Source: Bartonella taylorii 8TBB (lineage in GTDB: Bacteria > Pseudomonadota > Alphaproteobacteria > Rhizobiales > Rhizobiaceae). From it: 64,000 nt of DNA. The stretch covers positions 17,952-81,951 of the forward strand of contig NZ_CADEAG010000009.1 in the NCBI RefSeq assembly GCF_902825155.1. The letters are read 5' to 3'. Shown piece after piece: positions 20,093-30,608 of the stretch (the first letter of the stretch is position 1; each line of letters starts with the position of its first letter). Both the position numbers and the translations under genes were made by a program. The notes below the pieces were generated by a model. That model was not told the DNA's origin, did not search any database, and saw nothing but the letters and a program-made list of their open reading frames with translations.

Positions 20093-20800
20093 TTACCGTA
20101 AATATCGGGTTAGACGATATTCGATAAAAACAATAAAACGGTGAATAAGCTCAACGATCAGAAGATAAATAAGAGCAGCCCAAATGTACACTTGAAAATC
20201 GAATGTACGCGAATAAGTGAGTTTGGCAATCCCCATTAAATCATAAATAGTGATGAGTGAGGCAATGGCACTGGATTTAATCATTAAAATAACTTCATTT
20301 CCCAAAGGGCGTAATGCTACAATCATTGCTTGGGGAAGAATAATTTTAAAAAATGTTACGGAACTACTCAACCCTAATGCTTTTGATGCTTCACGTTGTC
20401 CAGTTGTGACAGAGAGAAAACTTCCTTTAAAGATTTCAGATTGATAGGCAGCAGAATTGAGTGCAAAAATGAAAAGGCAACAATACCATGCGTTTTTAAA
20501 GAACCACCACAGTCCAACTTGTTGCCAGAAGTTGTTCATTGAACCAAGGCCGTAGTAAAAAAGAAAAAGTTGGGCCAATAAAGGAGATCCACGAAAAAAA
20601 TAGACATAAATCTCTGCAAAATATCGTAAAAACTTATTATTTGATAAACGTGCAAACGCGATAAGCATACCAAGAAAAAAGCCAATGGAGCAAGCAATAG
20701 AAACAAGCTCAACAGTAACAATAAAGCCCCCAATAAATTTAGGCCCATAACGGTTTAAAAGAGCAGGATTAAAAAGGAAATAAAGCCACTCAGGAATCAT
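20093..20800 (-). CDS. Polar amino-acid ABC transporter permease (second subunit)
   Basis: This integral membrane subunit belongs to the HisM/ArtM class. It has the N-terminal GGFIVTVELVSIACSIG, the EIYVYFFRGSPLLAQLFL segment and the EAA loop ASKALGLSSSVTFFKIILPQ with its terminal LPQA. At 235 aa it has about five membrane helices. Its start overlaps the stop of the upstream permease gene by 4 nt, so the pair is translationally coupled. Confidence 0.93.
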   Translation of the reverse strand: MIPEWLYFLFNPALLNRYGPKFIGGFIVTVELVSIACSIGFFLGMLIAFARLSNNKFLRYFAEIYVYFFRGSPLLAQLFLFYYGLGSMNNFWQQVGLWWFFKNAWYCCLFIFALNSAAYQSEIFKGSFLSVTTGQREASKALGLSSSVTFFKIILPQAMIVALRPLGNEVILMIKSSAIASLITIYDLMGIAKLTYSRTFDFQVYIWAALIYLLIVELIHRFIVFIEYRLTRYLR

Positions 20801-21534
20801 GAACCCAACACCTTTCTATATCCTGCTTGAGTGTATATTTCCAGATAGTGCAAGACTGCAGAAAAGAACGCTGAAAATAACAAATAGAGTAAGCATGCCA
20901 CAAGATAAAAAAGCATAGGCTTATCTGTGGCTGCGACTGCTAAGTTTGTTTGTCGCATAAGATCAACAAGTGAAATGGTTGACACCAAGGATGTATCTTT
21001 AAGCAAAGTCAGCCAATTATTAGAAAGACCTGGTAAGGCATTTTTAATCAGCTGAGGAAAGACAATACGAAAAAATGTAGTTGAGCGTGAAAGCCCTAGA
21101 GCTTTCGCCGCTTCATACTGACCTTTATCAAAAATATTGAATGCTCCAAGCCAAACTTCACAAGAAAAAGCTGCAAGAACCATACTGAGTGCAAGAACAC
21201 CAGCAACAAAAGCATTGATACTGAACGTCATTTCAATATTAAAATAATCGAGAACAATTTGAATAATATTTTGCAAGCCGTAGTAAACTAAAAATAAGGT
21301 TAAAAGCTCTGGTAGCCCACGGAAGATCGATGAAAAAAGGATCGCTATAGCTTTAGCTATCTTAATATTGGATCGAATCATCACAGCACCCAGAAGACCT
21401 AAAGGAAGCCCTAAGAGCCCACAGCACAAAGCTAATGATAATGTCATCCCCGCACTAGAAAGTATAACCACACCCCATCCACCATTGCTAAATGATAGCA
21501 ATGCTAAATTTTCAATCATTCTTGCATTCCTCAC
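20797..21534 (-). CDS. Polar amino-acid ABC transporter permease (first subunit)
   Basis: This HisQ/ArtQ-class membrane subunit is 245 aa long. It contains GMTLSLALCCGLLGLPLGLL, the family segment FRGLPELLTLFLVYYG, and the EAA loop EAAKALGLSRSTTFFRIVFPQ. It is followed with a 4-nt overlap by the second permease. It starts about 60 nt downstream of the proximal binding-protein gene. Substrate cannot be fixed by sequence; basic or polar amino acids are the family range. Confidence 0.93.
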   Translation of the reverse strand: MRNARMIENLALLSFSNGGWGVVILSSAGMTLSLALCCGLLGLPLGLLGAVMIRSNIKIAKAIAILFSSIFRGLPELLTLFLVYYGLQNIIQIVLDYFNIEMTFSINAFVAGVLALSMVLAAFSCEVWLGAFNIFDKGQYEAAKALGLSRSTTFFRIVFPQLIKNALPGLSNNWLTLLKDTSLVSTISLVDLMRQTNLAVAATDKPMLFYLVACLLYLLFSAFFSAVLHYLEIYTQAGYRKVLGS

Positions 21535-21596
21535 AAAGAGTTAGATAATGTTTTTTAGAAATAATCAGTTTGTTCAATTTTAGTTTGTATTGGTAT

Positions 21597-22349
21597 TTAA
21601 TAAATATCGAATGTAAAATATTTTTTCATAATTTTTTCATAAGTTCCATCCAGACGGATCTCTTTTATCGCTTCATTAAATTTATCTTTAAGCTCATTAT
21701 TATTTTGACGTAGTGCGATTGCAATAGGAAAATTTGTTCCTTCCAAGGTTCCTAAAAGTTGGCAACACTCTTTTCCTTCATTGTTGAGCCAGTTTAATGC
21801 TTGCAGTTTATCAATGATAACAACATCAAGCCGACGACTTAAAAGATCGCGATTCACTTCTATTGTTGTCGGGTAGAGCTTAATGTTCACCCCTTCAGGA
21901 GCATAATGATCTTCTGCGTATGCAGCTTGTGTTGTATTGGATTGCACACCAAGATTTTTACTTTTAAAAGCTTTAGCCGAAATCTCTTTAATTTCTGAAT
22001 CTTTGCTAACAATTACAGCGAGTGCTGTGTTATAATAGGGATCTGTGAAGTCAATTTTTTGTAAGCGCTCTTGTGTAGGAGCAAGGGAAGCAATGATCGC
22101 GTCGTATTTTTTTGCAAGAAGACCGGGAATCATTCCCTCTAAATCTTGAGTGGTGATAGTACACTCTACATTCATTTTTTTACAAAGTGCATAAGATATA
22201 TCAATATCAAAACCTTTGAGCTCATTATTTGAGTCAATATAACTAAATGGAGGGTAGGTACCTTCACTCGCAATTTTCAGCGTTTGGGCATTGGTAAATT
22301 GGGAGAAAAATGTCGCGCTTATTATAAGAGTGACTGCTAATAATTTCAT
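21597..22349 (-). CDS. Polar amino-acid ABC transporter periplasmic binding protein (copy 1)
   Basis: This SBP_bac_3 family solute-binding protein begins MKLLAVTLIISATFFSQFTNA, a clear signal peptide, and the mature part starts QTLKIASEGTYPPFSYID. The ligand-site patterns GFDIDISYALCKKM, DFTDPYYNTALAV and LGVQSNTTQAAY are present. The frame extends to 22439, but the ATG at 22349 has AGGAGA at the right distance and begins the signal peptide, so that start is used (250 aa). About 21 of 250 residues differ from copy 2, and several differences are in the first binding segment (EGTYPPF against DASYPPF). Confidence 0.95.
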   Translation of the reverse strand: MKLLAVTLIISATFFSQFTNAQTLKIASEGTYPPFSYIDSNNELKGFDIDISYALCKKMNVECTITTQDLEGMIPGLLAKKYDAIIASLAPTQERLQKIDFTDPYYNTALAVIVSKDSEIKEISAKAFKSKNLGVQSNTTQAAYAEDHYAPEGVNIKLYPTTIEVNRDLLSRRLDVVIIDKLQALNWLNNEGKECCQLLGTLEGTNFPIAIALRQNNNELKDKFNEAIKEIRLDGTYEKIMKKYFTFDIY

Positions 22350-22665
22350 TATGTTCTCCTGTTGAATAAGCGGGAAAATATGATGCGCATATGTGAGGTC
22401 GTCATGTATTGTATAATCTGGAAGCTCTTTTGAGAGCAATATAAAAATTCACTGGTGTCCCATGTTGTTATCATTATGATAGACATCATGATCAAAAAAC
22501 ATTTTAGCTTTGAAAAAAAACTATCCAATTAAATATAAAAGTGCGAATTTTCTCGTAAGAAATGACAAAAACGCTAGATTTTCAATTATTCCCATGCTTC
22601 TTGAAAAGAGTTAAATAACATTTTTTAGAAATAAAAGTGTTTTTAATTTCAATACATATTGATAT

Positions 22666-23418
22666 TTAATAAATATCGAATGAAAAATATTTTTTCATAA
22701 TTTTTTCATAAGTTCCATCCAAGTGGATTTCTCTTATCGCTTCATTAAACTTATCTTTAAGCTCATTGTTATTTTGACGCAGTGCGATTGCAATAGGAAA
22801 ATTTGTTTCTTCCAAAATCCCTAGAAGTTGACAGCAATCTTTTCCTTCATTGCTGAGCCAGTCTAATGCCTTTAGTTTATCAAAGATAACTAGATCAAGC
22901 CGACGACTTAAAAGATCACGATTCACTTCTATCGTTGTAGGATAGAGTTTAATGTTCACCCCTTCAGGAGCATAATGATCTTCTGCATATGCAGCTTGTG
23001 TTGTATTAGATTGCACACCAAGATTTTTACCTTTAAAGGCTTTAGCCGAGATCTCTTTAATTTCTGAATCTTTGGTGACAATTACAGCGAGTGCTGTATT
23101 ATAATAAGGATCTGTGAAGTCAATTTTTTGTAAGCGCTCTTGTGTAGGAGCAATGGACGAAATGATCGCGTCGTATTTTTTTGCAAGAAGACCGGGAATC
23201 ATTCCCTCAAAGTCTTGAGTGATGAGAGTACATTCGACATTCATTTTTTTACAAAGTGCATAAGATATATCAATATCAAAACCTTTGAGTTCATTATTTG
23301 AGTCAATATAACTAAAAGGGGGATAGGAAGCATCACTTGCAATTTTCAGCGTTTGGGCATTGGTAAATTGGGAGAAAAATGTCGCGCTTATTATAAGAGT
23401 GACTGCTAATAATTTCAT
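22666..23418 (-). CDS. Polar amino-acid ABC transporter periplasmic binding protein (copy 2)
   Basis: This is a second 250-aa SBP_bac_3 binding protein about 92% identical to copy 1, with an identical 21-residue signal peptide and the same AGGAGA site. It begins QTLKIASDASYPPFSYID after the signal peptide. It is the first gene of the transporter set. Differences from copy 1 are scattered conservative changes plus a few in ligand-proximal segments, so both copies are intact and may have slightly different specificity. Confidence 0.95.
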   Translation of the reverse strand: MKLLAVTLIISATFFSQFTNAQTLKIASDASYPPFSYIDSNNELKGFDIDISYALCKKMNVECTLITQDFEGMIPGLLAKKYDAIISSIAPTQERLQKIDFTDPYYNTALAVIVTKDSEIKEISAKAFKGKNLGVQSNTTQAAYAEDHYAPEGVNIKLYPTTIEVNRDLLSRRLDLVIFDKLKALDWLSNEGKDCCQLLGILEETNFPIAIALRQNNNELKDKFNEAIREIHLDGTYEKIMKKYFSFDIY

Positions 23419-23931
23419 TATGTTCTCCTCTTGAATAAGCTAGAAAATATGAGACCGTCACGTATTTTATAATCTGTAAGCTCTTCTGGAGCAATGCAAA
23501 AATTTATGAGTATTCATTTTGCTTAGGAAAGTTTTAAGAGGGTGTTTCATTCTTTTCCTCACCTGCTGAAGAGAAGAAGTATTTGGTGTATAGTTATAAA
23601 AAGCATTTTGTAATTACTCTTTGGTAATGCTTTTTTAGGGACAGAGAAAAAAGTTCTTAACATTGCTGAGTTTAGTATGTGATAGGGCTTCTGGTAGAGA
23701 GACGATGGGGAATAAACCTAATTGGGTGGAATGCGGCTCAAAAGTTAATTTTTTATCTCTTTTTGGCAAAGTATTTTTCTGATCTAAGAAAGAGCGTTTT
23801 GGATTCTATTGATTTATTAAGAAAAAGCCATCAAAAAACGTTTTTTACAGCTTTTATGATAGTATTATACCTGTAGAAAGATTTCCAAAATCGAGGTACA
23901 ATACTCTTTAAATTGTACTCTTGATTATTCA
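23419..23931. other. Gene-free stretch between transporter set and gltA
   Basis: This 513-nt interval holds the promoter region of the transporter set near its left end. A 65-codon frame (23679-23876 +, GTG start) lacks a clear ribosome-binding site and resembles nothing I recognise. No confident gene is seen. Confidence 0.4.
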
Positions 23932-23963
23932 CAATAAAGCTTCAATCCATTGAAGCTTTATTG
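23932..23963. terminator. Perfect 14-bp hairpin downstream of gltA
   Basis: CAATAAAGCTTCAA (23932-23945) is a perfect inverted repeat of TTGAAGCTTTATTG (23950-23963) with a 4-nt loop TCCA. It lies 19 nt beyond the gltA stop on the minus strand. There is no long T run on either side, so it may be a transcript-stabilising or weak terminator hairpin rather than a strong intrinsic terminator. Confidence 0.7.
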
Positions 23964-23982
23964 ATTGTTTGTTTTCTTTTCT

Positions 23983-25278
23983 TTAATTTGTACGTTTATC
24001 TATAGGAACATATTCACGCATGGCGTAGCCTGTATAGAGTTGGCGAGGCCGACCAATCTTTTGTGCAGGATCCTCAATCATTTCTTTCCATTGTGCAACC
24101 CAACCGACACTGCGCGCTAATGCAAAAAGAACAGTAAACATTTCGGTTGGGAATCCTAGGGCTTTTAATGTAATGCCAGAATAGAAATCGACATTTGGAT
24201 AAAGCTTTTTCTCAACAAAATACTCATCATTTAGAGCGATTTTCTCAAGTTCCATAGCGATATCAAGAAGTGGATCGTCTTGAATATTGAGTTCTTTTAA
24301 AACCTCATGGCAGGTTTTTTGCATGATTTTTGCACGTGGATCATAATTTTTATAGACTCTGTGACCAAATCCCATAAGGCGGAAAGGATCACTTTTATCT
24401 TTTGCACGTGCAATGAATTCAGGGATTCTCTCAACGGAACCTATTTCTTGTAGCATCTTTAAGCATGCTTCATTAGCTCCACCATGCGCTGGTCCCCAAA
24501 GGCACGCAACACCTGCTGCGATACATGCAAACGGATTAGCACCTGATGATCCAGCAAGGCGTACAGTGGATGTAGAAGCATTTTGTTCATGATCTGCATG
24601 CAGGATAAAGATTCGATCCATTGCCCGAGTGAGAACGGAATTGATTTTGTATTCTTCACAAGGAACGCAAAAGCACATACGGAGAAAATTTGCAGCGTAA
24701 CTAAGATCATTGCGTGGATAAACAAAGGCTTGCCCTATACTATATTTATAAGCCATCGCAGCAAGAGTTGGAACTTTTGAGATAAGGCGAACAGAAGCAA
24801 TCATTCTTTGTTGTGGGTCTGTAATATCAATAGAGTCGTGATAGAATGCAGACATAGCTCCAAGGCATGCAACCATAACGGCCATAGGATGTGAGTCACG
24901 ACGAAATCCATGAAAAAACCGTGCGAACTGCTCATGTACCATCGTGTGCTGCATAATACAACGGTCAAAGTCATGTTTTTCTTGCTTTGTTGGAAGTTCA
25001 CCGTAAAGTAAAAGGTAGCAGCTTTCGAGAAAATCTCCTCTTTCAGCCAGTTGGTCAATAGGATAACCACGATAAAGCAATATTCCTTTATTACCATCAA
25101 TGTAAGTGATTTTTGATTCACAAGAAGCAGTTGAGGTAAAGCCAGGATCATAAGTAAAGGTGTCTGTTTCTTTATAAAGAGAAGCAATTTCAATGACATC
25201 AGGTCCACTCGTGCCTCTACGCACGGGAAATTCTATTTTTTTATCTTTCACTGTAATGTACGCTTTATTCTCAGACAT
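23983..25278 (-). CDS. gltA: Citrate synthase
   Basis: GltA condenses acetyl-CoA and oxaloacetate at the entry of the TCA cycle. The 431-aa protein is the type II hexameric form. Sequence landmarks are [35 protein letters not shown], the active-site [20 protein letters not shown] and [16 protein letters not shown], the [14 protein letters not shown] motif and the C-terminal NVDFYSGI with catalytic Asp. It is the widely used Bartonella typing gene. GGAG precedes the ATG, and a 265-nt leader separates it from gltX on the same strand. Confidence 0.98.
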   Translation of the reverse strand: MSENKAYITVKDKKIEFPVRRGTSGPDVIEIASLYKETDTFTYDPGFTSTASCESKITYIDGNKGILLYRGYPIDQLAERGDFLESCYLLLYGELPTKQEKHDFDRCIMQHTMVHEQFARFFHGFRRDSHPMAVMVACLGAMSAFYHDSIDITDPQQRMIASVRLISKVPTLAAMAYKYSIGQAFVYPRNDLSYAANFLRMCFCVPCEEYKINSVLTRAMDRIFILHADHEQNASTSTVRLAGSSGANPFACIAAGVACLWGPAHGGANEACLKMLQEIGSVERIPEFIARAKDKSDPFRLMGFGHRVYKNYDPRAKIMQKTCHEVLKELNIQDDPLLDIAMELEKIALNDEYFVEKKLYPNVDFYSGITLKALGFPTEMFTVLFALARSVGWVAQWKEMIEDPAQKIGRPRQLYTGYAMREYVPIDKRTN

Positions 25279-25543
25279 TAGATACTCCTTTCAGATCCTT
25301 CGCTCCTAAAAATCAAGATGCTACCTCCTCAGATAGGAAGACATGTGATCGAAGTTTCTCCTACCTATATTGAAGGGTAGATTTACCCTAAAAGTTGACA
25401 CATGCAATCTAAAAATATTTTTTATTTGCAATTTTACCAACTCAAATATGTAATTTCACGATCTAAGAAAAAAGATAGCTTTCAGTTTGTGCGGAAACAT
25501 TTATAGATGACACCTATTGAGCTGATAAATTATAGGTATATTG

Positions 25544-26971
25544 TTAATATGTCGTTGTCATAAGTTGGTCATTGATGCGGTTAAGAGCTTCATCCTGTCC
25601 TAATAAAACAAGGAGATCAAAAACTCCCAGTGATGTTGCACGGCCTGTGAGAGCTGCGCGAAGAGGTTGGGCAACAGCCCCAAGTTTGAGATTTTGTTTT
25701 TCTGTATAATATCGAAGAGTTTCATCCAAGCTTTTTACATCCCAATGGGAGCATGTTTTCAGGGCAAGATAAATACCTTCTAAGATGGCTAGCCCATTTT
25801 TGTCTAAGAGTGTTTGTGCTTTTTCATCGAGAAGTAACGGCCGTTGCGTAAAAATGAAGGAAGCATTGTCAATGAGTTCACACAATGTTTTTGAACGCTC
25901 TTTCAAATTTGGTATAGCTTTTAGAAATTGAGCGCGTTGTTGTTCATTAAGTGTTTCAATTATTTGTAATCCACCTTCAATTTCTGGTAAAATATTAAGA
26001 GCGGCATCAAAAAGGTCTTGATCATTGCTCATACGTATATAGTGTCCATTAATGGCATCGAGCTTTTTGAGATCAAAGCGCGCTGCACCCTTATTAATAT
26101 CATCGATATCAAACCAAGAAATCATGTCTTCGATTGATATGATTTCGTCATCACCATGACTCCAACCTAGACGGACAAGGTAATTACGCAAAGCAGCAGG
26201 AAGGTATCCCATTGTTCGATAAGCATCAACACCTAGTGCGCCATGCCGCTTTGAGAGTTTTGCGCCATTTTCACCATGTATAAGTGGAATATGTGCCATA
26301 ACAGGAATATCCCATCCCATTGCATTAAAAATGATTGTTTGGCGAGCTGCATTTGTGAGATGATCATCACCACGTATGATATGTGTTATCCCCATATCAT
26401 GATCATCAACGACGACGGCATGCATATAGGTGGGCGAACCATCGGAACGCAAAATAATAAAGTCATCGAGATCTTTATTGGGAAAGCGAACATCACCTTG
26501 AACGCGGTCGTGCACAATTGTTTCGCCATGTTGGGGTGCTTTGATGCGAATAACAGGTTTAATATCTTTGGGAGCTTCAGAAATATCACGGTCTCGCCAA
26601 CGTCCATCATAACGTGGTGGTCGACCTTCTACGCGGGCATTTTCACGCATTTCAGCCAATTCGTCAGGAGAAGCATAACAATAATAAGCTTTGCCATCTT
26701 TTACTAATTGTTCAGCGACTTGTCGATGACGTTCTGCTCGTTCGAATTGTGAAATAGGAGTACCATCGTAGCTGAGTCCCATCCAGTGTAAGCCATCTAT
26801 AATGGCTTTTACAGCTGCTTCTGTTGAACGCTCTCGATCTGTATCTTCAATCCGTAGAAGCATTTTCCCACCAGTATGTTTTGCATAAAGCCAATTAAAG
26901 AGGGCCGTACGGGCACCCCCAATATGAAGGAATCCTGTTGGTGAGGGAGCAAAACGGGTAATAACGGACAC
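25544..26971 (-). CDS. gltX: Glutamyl-tRNA synthetase (first copy)
   Basis: This is a class I aminoacyl-tRNA synthetase of 475 aa. The HIGH motif is [20 protein letters not shown] at the N-terminus, the KMSKS-type motif is [12 protein letters not shown], and the tRNA-recognition domain is helical. [13 protein letters not shown] [15 protein letters not shown] is present. A second gltX lies at 36016-37398; many alphaproteobacteria have two, one charging tRNA-Glu and the other often mischarging tRNA-Gln for GatCAB. Which role this one has cannot be read directly. It is divergent from comEC. Confidence 0.96.
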   Translation of the reverse strand: MSVITRFAPSPTGFLHIGGARTALFNWLYAKHTGGKMLLRIEDTDRERSTEAAVKAIIDGLHWMGLSYDGTPISQFERAERHRQVAEQLVKDGKAYYCYASPDELAEMRENARVEGRPPRYDGRWRDRDISEAPKDIKPVIRIKAPQHGETIVHDRVQGDVRFPNKDLDDFIILRSDGSPTYMHAVVVDDHDMGITHIIRGDDHLTNAARQTIIFNAMGWDIPVMAHIPLIHGENGAKLSKRHGALGVDAYRTMGYLPAALRNYLVRLGWSHGDDEIISIEDMISWFDIDDINKGAARFDLKKLDAINGHYIRMSNDQDLFDAALNILPEIEGGLQIIETLNEQQRAQFLKAIPNLKERSKTLCELIDNASFIFTQRPLLLDEKAQTLLDKNGLAILEGIYLALKTCSHWDVKSLDETLRYYTEKQNLKLGAVAQPLRAALTGRATSLGVFDLLVLLGQDEALNRINDQLMTTTY

Positions 26972-27084
26972 GGATATCTTCCTTTAAATTAAGATGTTAC
27001 TTATGGAATTTTATGGAAGGGGTATGTTAGCATAGATGATAAGGTGTGCAAGAGCCGCATTATAAGTAAAGTGGGGATTTGCGG

Positions 27085-29388
27085 ATGTTTAATCAAAATA
27101 AAGTTAAGGATGCTTTATCCATAAGCGGTGTAACAGAAAGAAAAAAATCGAGTCCGATAGAGCAGGATGCTTTTTCTACGCATTATGATACAAATAACAA
27201 CAAGTGTACCGGGAAAAAGCTTTTTTTATTTACACCTTTAAAAGAAGCAATAACTTTTTTCTGGAAATGGTTGGTAGATTGCATAAACAAAGAAATCTCT
27301 TTTGGAATTCTTTTTTCATTGATTTTAATCTTTTTTTCCATAGGCATCATTTATTATTTTAGTGTGGAGAGAGAGCCAAGTTGGAGACAATTTGGTGTGT
27401 TGGTTAGCATCTTTCTTGGAATACTCTACATTTCACGTTTTTATCGGAAAGTATGGATTACCACGGGATTTCTGTTTTGTATTGTATTGGGTGCTTTGGC
27501 TGCAAAAATAGAAACGTGGCGTGTATCTACAACAATGTTGAGTGGAGACATTGTTACCACATTAACAGGAAGGATTGTTTCTATTGATTCAAGGCAAAAA
27601 GGGGGATTTCGTTTAGTTCTAGATGTTTTGAGTACACAAAAGCCAATATTACACCATCCTCCTCATTGTATTCGTTTGTCAGCAAGGTATTTACCCTATG
27701 GGTTAGCAATTGGTGATGTCCTATATGGGAAAGTCAAGATTCGTGCGTTATCTGGGCCAGTACGTCCAGGAGGTTACGATTTTAGTTTCCATAATTATTT
27801 TAAAGGAATTGGTGCTCAGGGAGTTTACTTAGGAAAACCAATAAAAATATCAGTTTTACAGTCGGATAAAATATTAACTATAGTCCAACAGAAAATTGAA
27901 AATTTACGGACAAACATGACACAGAGAATCCGTATGGCGATTGACCAAGAAAAAGGGAGTGTTGCGGCTGCTCTTATAACGGGACAGCGGGGTGGTATTT
28001 CAAATGATACAAATGAAGCATTGCGTGCGGTTGGATTAGCGCACATTTTATCAATATCAGGTTTGCATATGGCTTTGTTGAGTGGCATAGTTCTTGTGTG
28101 TATTCGCAGTTTTTTAGCACTTTCCCCAGTTTTTTCATCCTATTATTCTTCTAAAAAATTCGCTGCCATTGCGGCACTAGTGATGACAGCTTTTTATTTG
28201 ATACTCTCTGGCGCCGCTGTATCAGCGCAGAGAAGCTTTGTGATGATTGCTGTTATGTTGATTGCCGTATTGTGTAATCGTTCTGCTGTAACAATACGTA
28301 ATTTTGCTATTGCAGGTTTGATAACCCTTGCTGTTACGCCGCATGAAATATTAGGTCCAAGCTTTCAAATGTCTTTTTCTGCAACGGCAGCTTTAATTGC
28401 GTCTTTTGATTGGTGGAGCGGGAGTTCACTTTTTCGTAAAAGGAAAACAACACCATCTTACGTTGGAGGTGGAATGATTCGTTTTGTACTCTTAACGATA
28501 CTTTCAACATGTGCATCTTCATTTGTGGCGGGCGCTGCCAGTGGAATTTATGCTGCTTATCATTTTTCCAATATTGCAATTCTTAGCATTATCAGTAATG
28601 CGTTAGCTCTGCCAATAGTATCAATGCTCATTATACCTTTTGGATTAATCGCAGTCCTTGCAATGTTTTGGGGGCTTGAATGGTTACCGCTTCAAATTAT
28701 GGGTTTTGGTGTTGGTCTTGTGATAAAAATTGCTTACGCTATAAAAGCCATTTCTCCTGATTTGAATCCTGGATTTATGCCGTTATCTGCGTTGGTTCTA
28801 TTGAGTATAGGTTTGGTTGGGCTAATTTTTTTTAAAACATCCATCAGGTATTTTTTTTGTCTTGTTATCTTGGCTGGTATTTATGTTTGCTTAGTGCATT
28901 CACCTATACAACTTATTATAGCAGATAATATGAGACTCGTGGGGATTGTTAATGAAAAGAAATTATATATTGATCGTTACCATATTTCTAAATTCACGAC
29001 TTCTATATGGGAAAAATCATTTCGTGTGAATGAGATGATAAAACCAACGAAATATGGTCCTTCATTTCATGAGCAGTTCGTTTGTGATAATCATGTTTGT
29101 GCGTCCTTATTAGAAAATGGATTAAGAGTGATTGTCTTGCATGGAGAAACAGATCAATGCATAGAGGCAGACATCATGATTAAGACATTTGCAATGAGCA
29201 ATCAAACATGCAACAAGAAGACAAAAATAATATTTACTCCCCAACAATTGTTATCACGAGGGAGTGTTATGATGACAAAAAGTGGTGATATTATTTGGTC
29301 TTCTATGGGGTTTTATAGACCGTGGAATATACACAGGCAACATTCACAAGAACTGTATAACTTATCGCATTCTCGATCCTTTTTATGA
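27085..29388 (+). CDS. comEC: ComEC/Rec2-family DNA-uptake channel protein
   Basis: This is a polytopic inner-membrane protein of the ComEC family. The N-terminal part has two or three helices and a DUF4131-like soluble section (about 150-245). The Competence domain carries GVALITGQRGGI-like AALITGQRGGISNDTNEALR and the signature LAHILSISGLHMALLSGIV, followed by multiple helices. There is no HxHxDH metallo-beta-lactamase motif after it, which is usual for the alphaproteobacterial short form. ATG 27085 is preferred to TTG 27079 (767 aa). It is divergent from gltX. Confidence 0.92.
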   Translation: MFNQNKVKDALSISGVTERKKSSPIEQDAFSTHYDTNNNKCTGKKLFLFTPLKEAITFFWKWLVDCINKEISFGILFSLILIFFSIGIIYYFSVEREPSWRQFGVLVSIFLGILYISRFYRKVWITTGFLFCIVLGALAAKIETWRVSTTMLSGDIVTTLTGRIVSIDSRQKGGFRLVLDVLSTQKPILHHPPHCIRLSARYLPYGLAIGDVLYGKVKIRALSGPVRPGGYDFSFHNYFKGIGAQGVYLGKPIKISVLQSDKILTIVQQKIENLRTNMTQRIRMAIDQEKGSVAAALITGQRGGISNDTNEALRAVGLAHILSISGLHMALLSGIVLVCIRSFLALSPVFSSYYSSKKFAAIAALVMTAFYLILSGAAVSAQRSFVMIAVMLIAVLCNRSAVTIRNFAIAGLITLAVTPHEILGPSFQMSFSATAALIASFDWWSGSSLFRKRKTTPSYVGGGMIRFVLLTILSTCASSFVAGAASGIYAAYHFSNIAILSIISNALALPIVSMLIIPFGLIAVLAMFWGLEWLPLQIMGFGVGLVIKIAYAIKAISPDLNPGFMPLSALVLLSIGLVGLIFFKTSIRYFFCLVILAGIYVCLVHSPIQLIIADNMRLVGIVNEKKLYIDRYHISKFTTSIWEKSFRVNEMIKPTKYGPSFHEQFVCDNHVCASLLENGLRVIVLHGETDQCIEADIMIKTFAMSNQTCNKKTKIIFTPQQLLSRGSVMMTKSGDIIWSSMGFYRPWNIHRQHSQELYNLSHSRSFL

Positions 29389-29797
29389 CAGAGAAACAAC
29401 AAAACAGGAAATTATAGGAACATTTTTCCAATTATGCTTTGTTATGTTTCTGTGACGAGGTTATCAATTCCGCTAGATCTGCATAAATTGTTTATAGTTT
29501 TTCAAAACAGACGATTTGTTGATATCCTGAACAATTTATAATTTTGTAGAGGCCTTTTATGGATGCACCTCATTGATAGTGAAAGAGAAGCTAAAAATGC
29601 TTATTTGATATGGAAAATGTCAATGAATTTTATAAAGAGATAAAATTGTTAATTATTCTATTTTATGATTATCATATATTCTTATAATCATTAACATTTC
29701 TTCAATCAAAAAGATGACGAATAAATTTATGGCAGATTAAGGCAATAGATTCATTTTTGTTATCGATCACACTGGTTGGTAAAAGGTAAAGTAATTC
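29389..29797. other. Gene-free stretch between comEC and rpiA
   Basis: This 409-nt AT-rich interval has no credible ORF on either strand. In many alphaproteobacteria lexA lies next to comEC; no trace of LexA could be recognised here. The right end presumably carries the rpiA promoter. Confidence 0.5.
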
Positions 29798-30538
29798 ATG
29801 AATGTTCAGCAGTTAAAAAAAGTGGCGGCTATTAAAGCGCTTGAATTTGTTGAAGATGGTATGCGGCTTGGTATCGGAACTGGTTCGACAGTAAATGAAT
29901 TTATTCGCCTTCTAGGTGAGCGTGTTGGAGATGGTCTTCGTGTAACTGGTGTTGCTACCTCACAATATTCTGAGCAACTCTGTCGTAAATTTGGGGTGCC
30001 TATCAGTACTTTAGAACAGATACCTGAACTAGATCTTGATATCGATGGGGCTGATGAAATTGGTCCAGAGATGACTCTCATTAAAGGGGGAGGGGGGGCA
30101 CTGTTGCATGAAAAAATTGTAGCATCGGCTTCTCGTGCAATGCTTATTATTGCTGATGAAACAAAGATAGTAAAAAGGCTTGGTGCTTTTGCATTACCGA
30201 TTGAAGTTAATCCGTTTGGTATGCATACTACACGCAGAGCTATCGAAAAAGTAGCCGATGATTTAGGGCTTTCTGGAGAAATTGCATTACGGATGAATGG
30301 AGAAACTCCTTTTGAAACAGATGGTGGACATTTCATTTTTGATGCATTTTTGGGGTGTATTTTGCAGCCAAAACTATTATCGGATGCACTCCTTGCTATT
30401 CCTGGTGTTGTTGAGCATGGTCTTTTTTTGGGATTGGCTTCGCGTGCAATTATAGCGATGGCTGATGGACAAATAAAAGTTTTAGAAGCGTTTAATTTTA
30501 GAGAAGACAATTTACATGAGGATATGCTAGCACAATAA
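29798..30538 (+). CDS. rpiA: Ribose-5-phosphate isomerase A
   Basis: RpiA interconverts ribose-5-phosphate and ribulose-5-phosphate in the pentose phosphate pathway. The 246-aa protein has the family signatures [47 protein letters not shown] and [12 protein letters not shown] with the catalytic Asp and Lys, then [15 protein letters not shown] and [10 protein letters not shown]. The start ATG is clear. A 234-codon antisense frame across this gene is a coding shadow. Confidence 0.97.
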   Translation: MNVQQLKKVAAIKALEFVEDGMRLGIGTGSTVNEFIRLLGERVGDGLRVTGVATSQYSEQLCRKFGVPISTLEQIPELDLDIDGADEIGPEMTLIKGGGGALLHEKIVASASRAMLIIADETKIVKRLGAFALPIEVNPFGMHTTRRAIEKVADDLGLSGEIALRMNGETPFETDGGHFIFDAFLGCILQPKLLSDALLAIPGVVEHGLFLGLASRAIIAMADGQIKVLEAFNFREDNLHEDMLAQ

Positions 30539-30608
30539 AAAAGGGTATTGAAAGTTTTGGATAAAATAACGAATTTGGATTATAATTAGTCATCGGGGTA
30601 ATCATTAA

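Larger units (their letters stand above)
21565..23500 (-). repeat. Tandem duplication of the binding-protein gene with its flanks
   Basis: The two binding-protein genes and their flanks form two direct copies with a period of about 1069 nt (starts 22349 and 23418). Similarity extends past the coding ends on both sides. Downstream, both copies carry a TTTTTTAGAAATAA block and a TATTTAATAAATATCGAATG block. Upstream, both carry a TGTTCTCCT ... TTGAATAAGC block and a TATAATCTG(G/T)AAGCTCTT block. This indicates duplication of a gene-sized unit rather than two acquisitions. Confidence 0.88.

Noticed and set aside
26276..26707. 143-codon ORF antisense to gltX
   Set aside because: Composition typical of antisense translation (His/Ile/Cys-rich) and fully inside a conserved gene.
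29806..30510. 234-codon ORF antisense to rpiA
   Set aside because: Serine/proline-rich shadow of a strongly conserved gene, with no ribosome-binding site.
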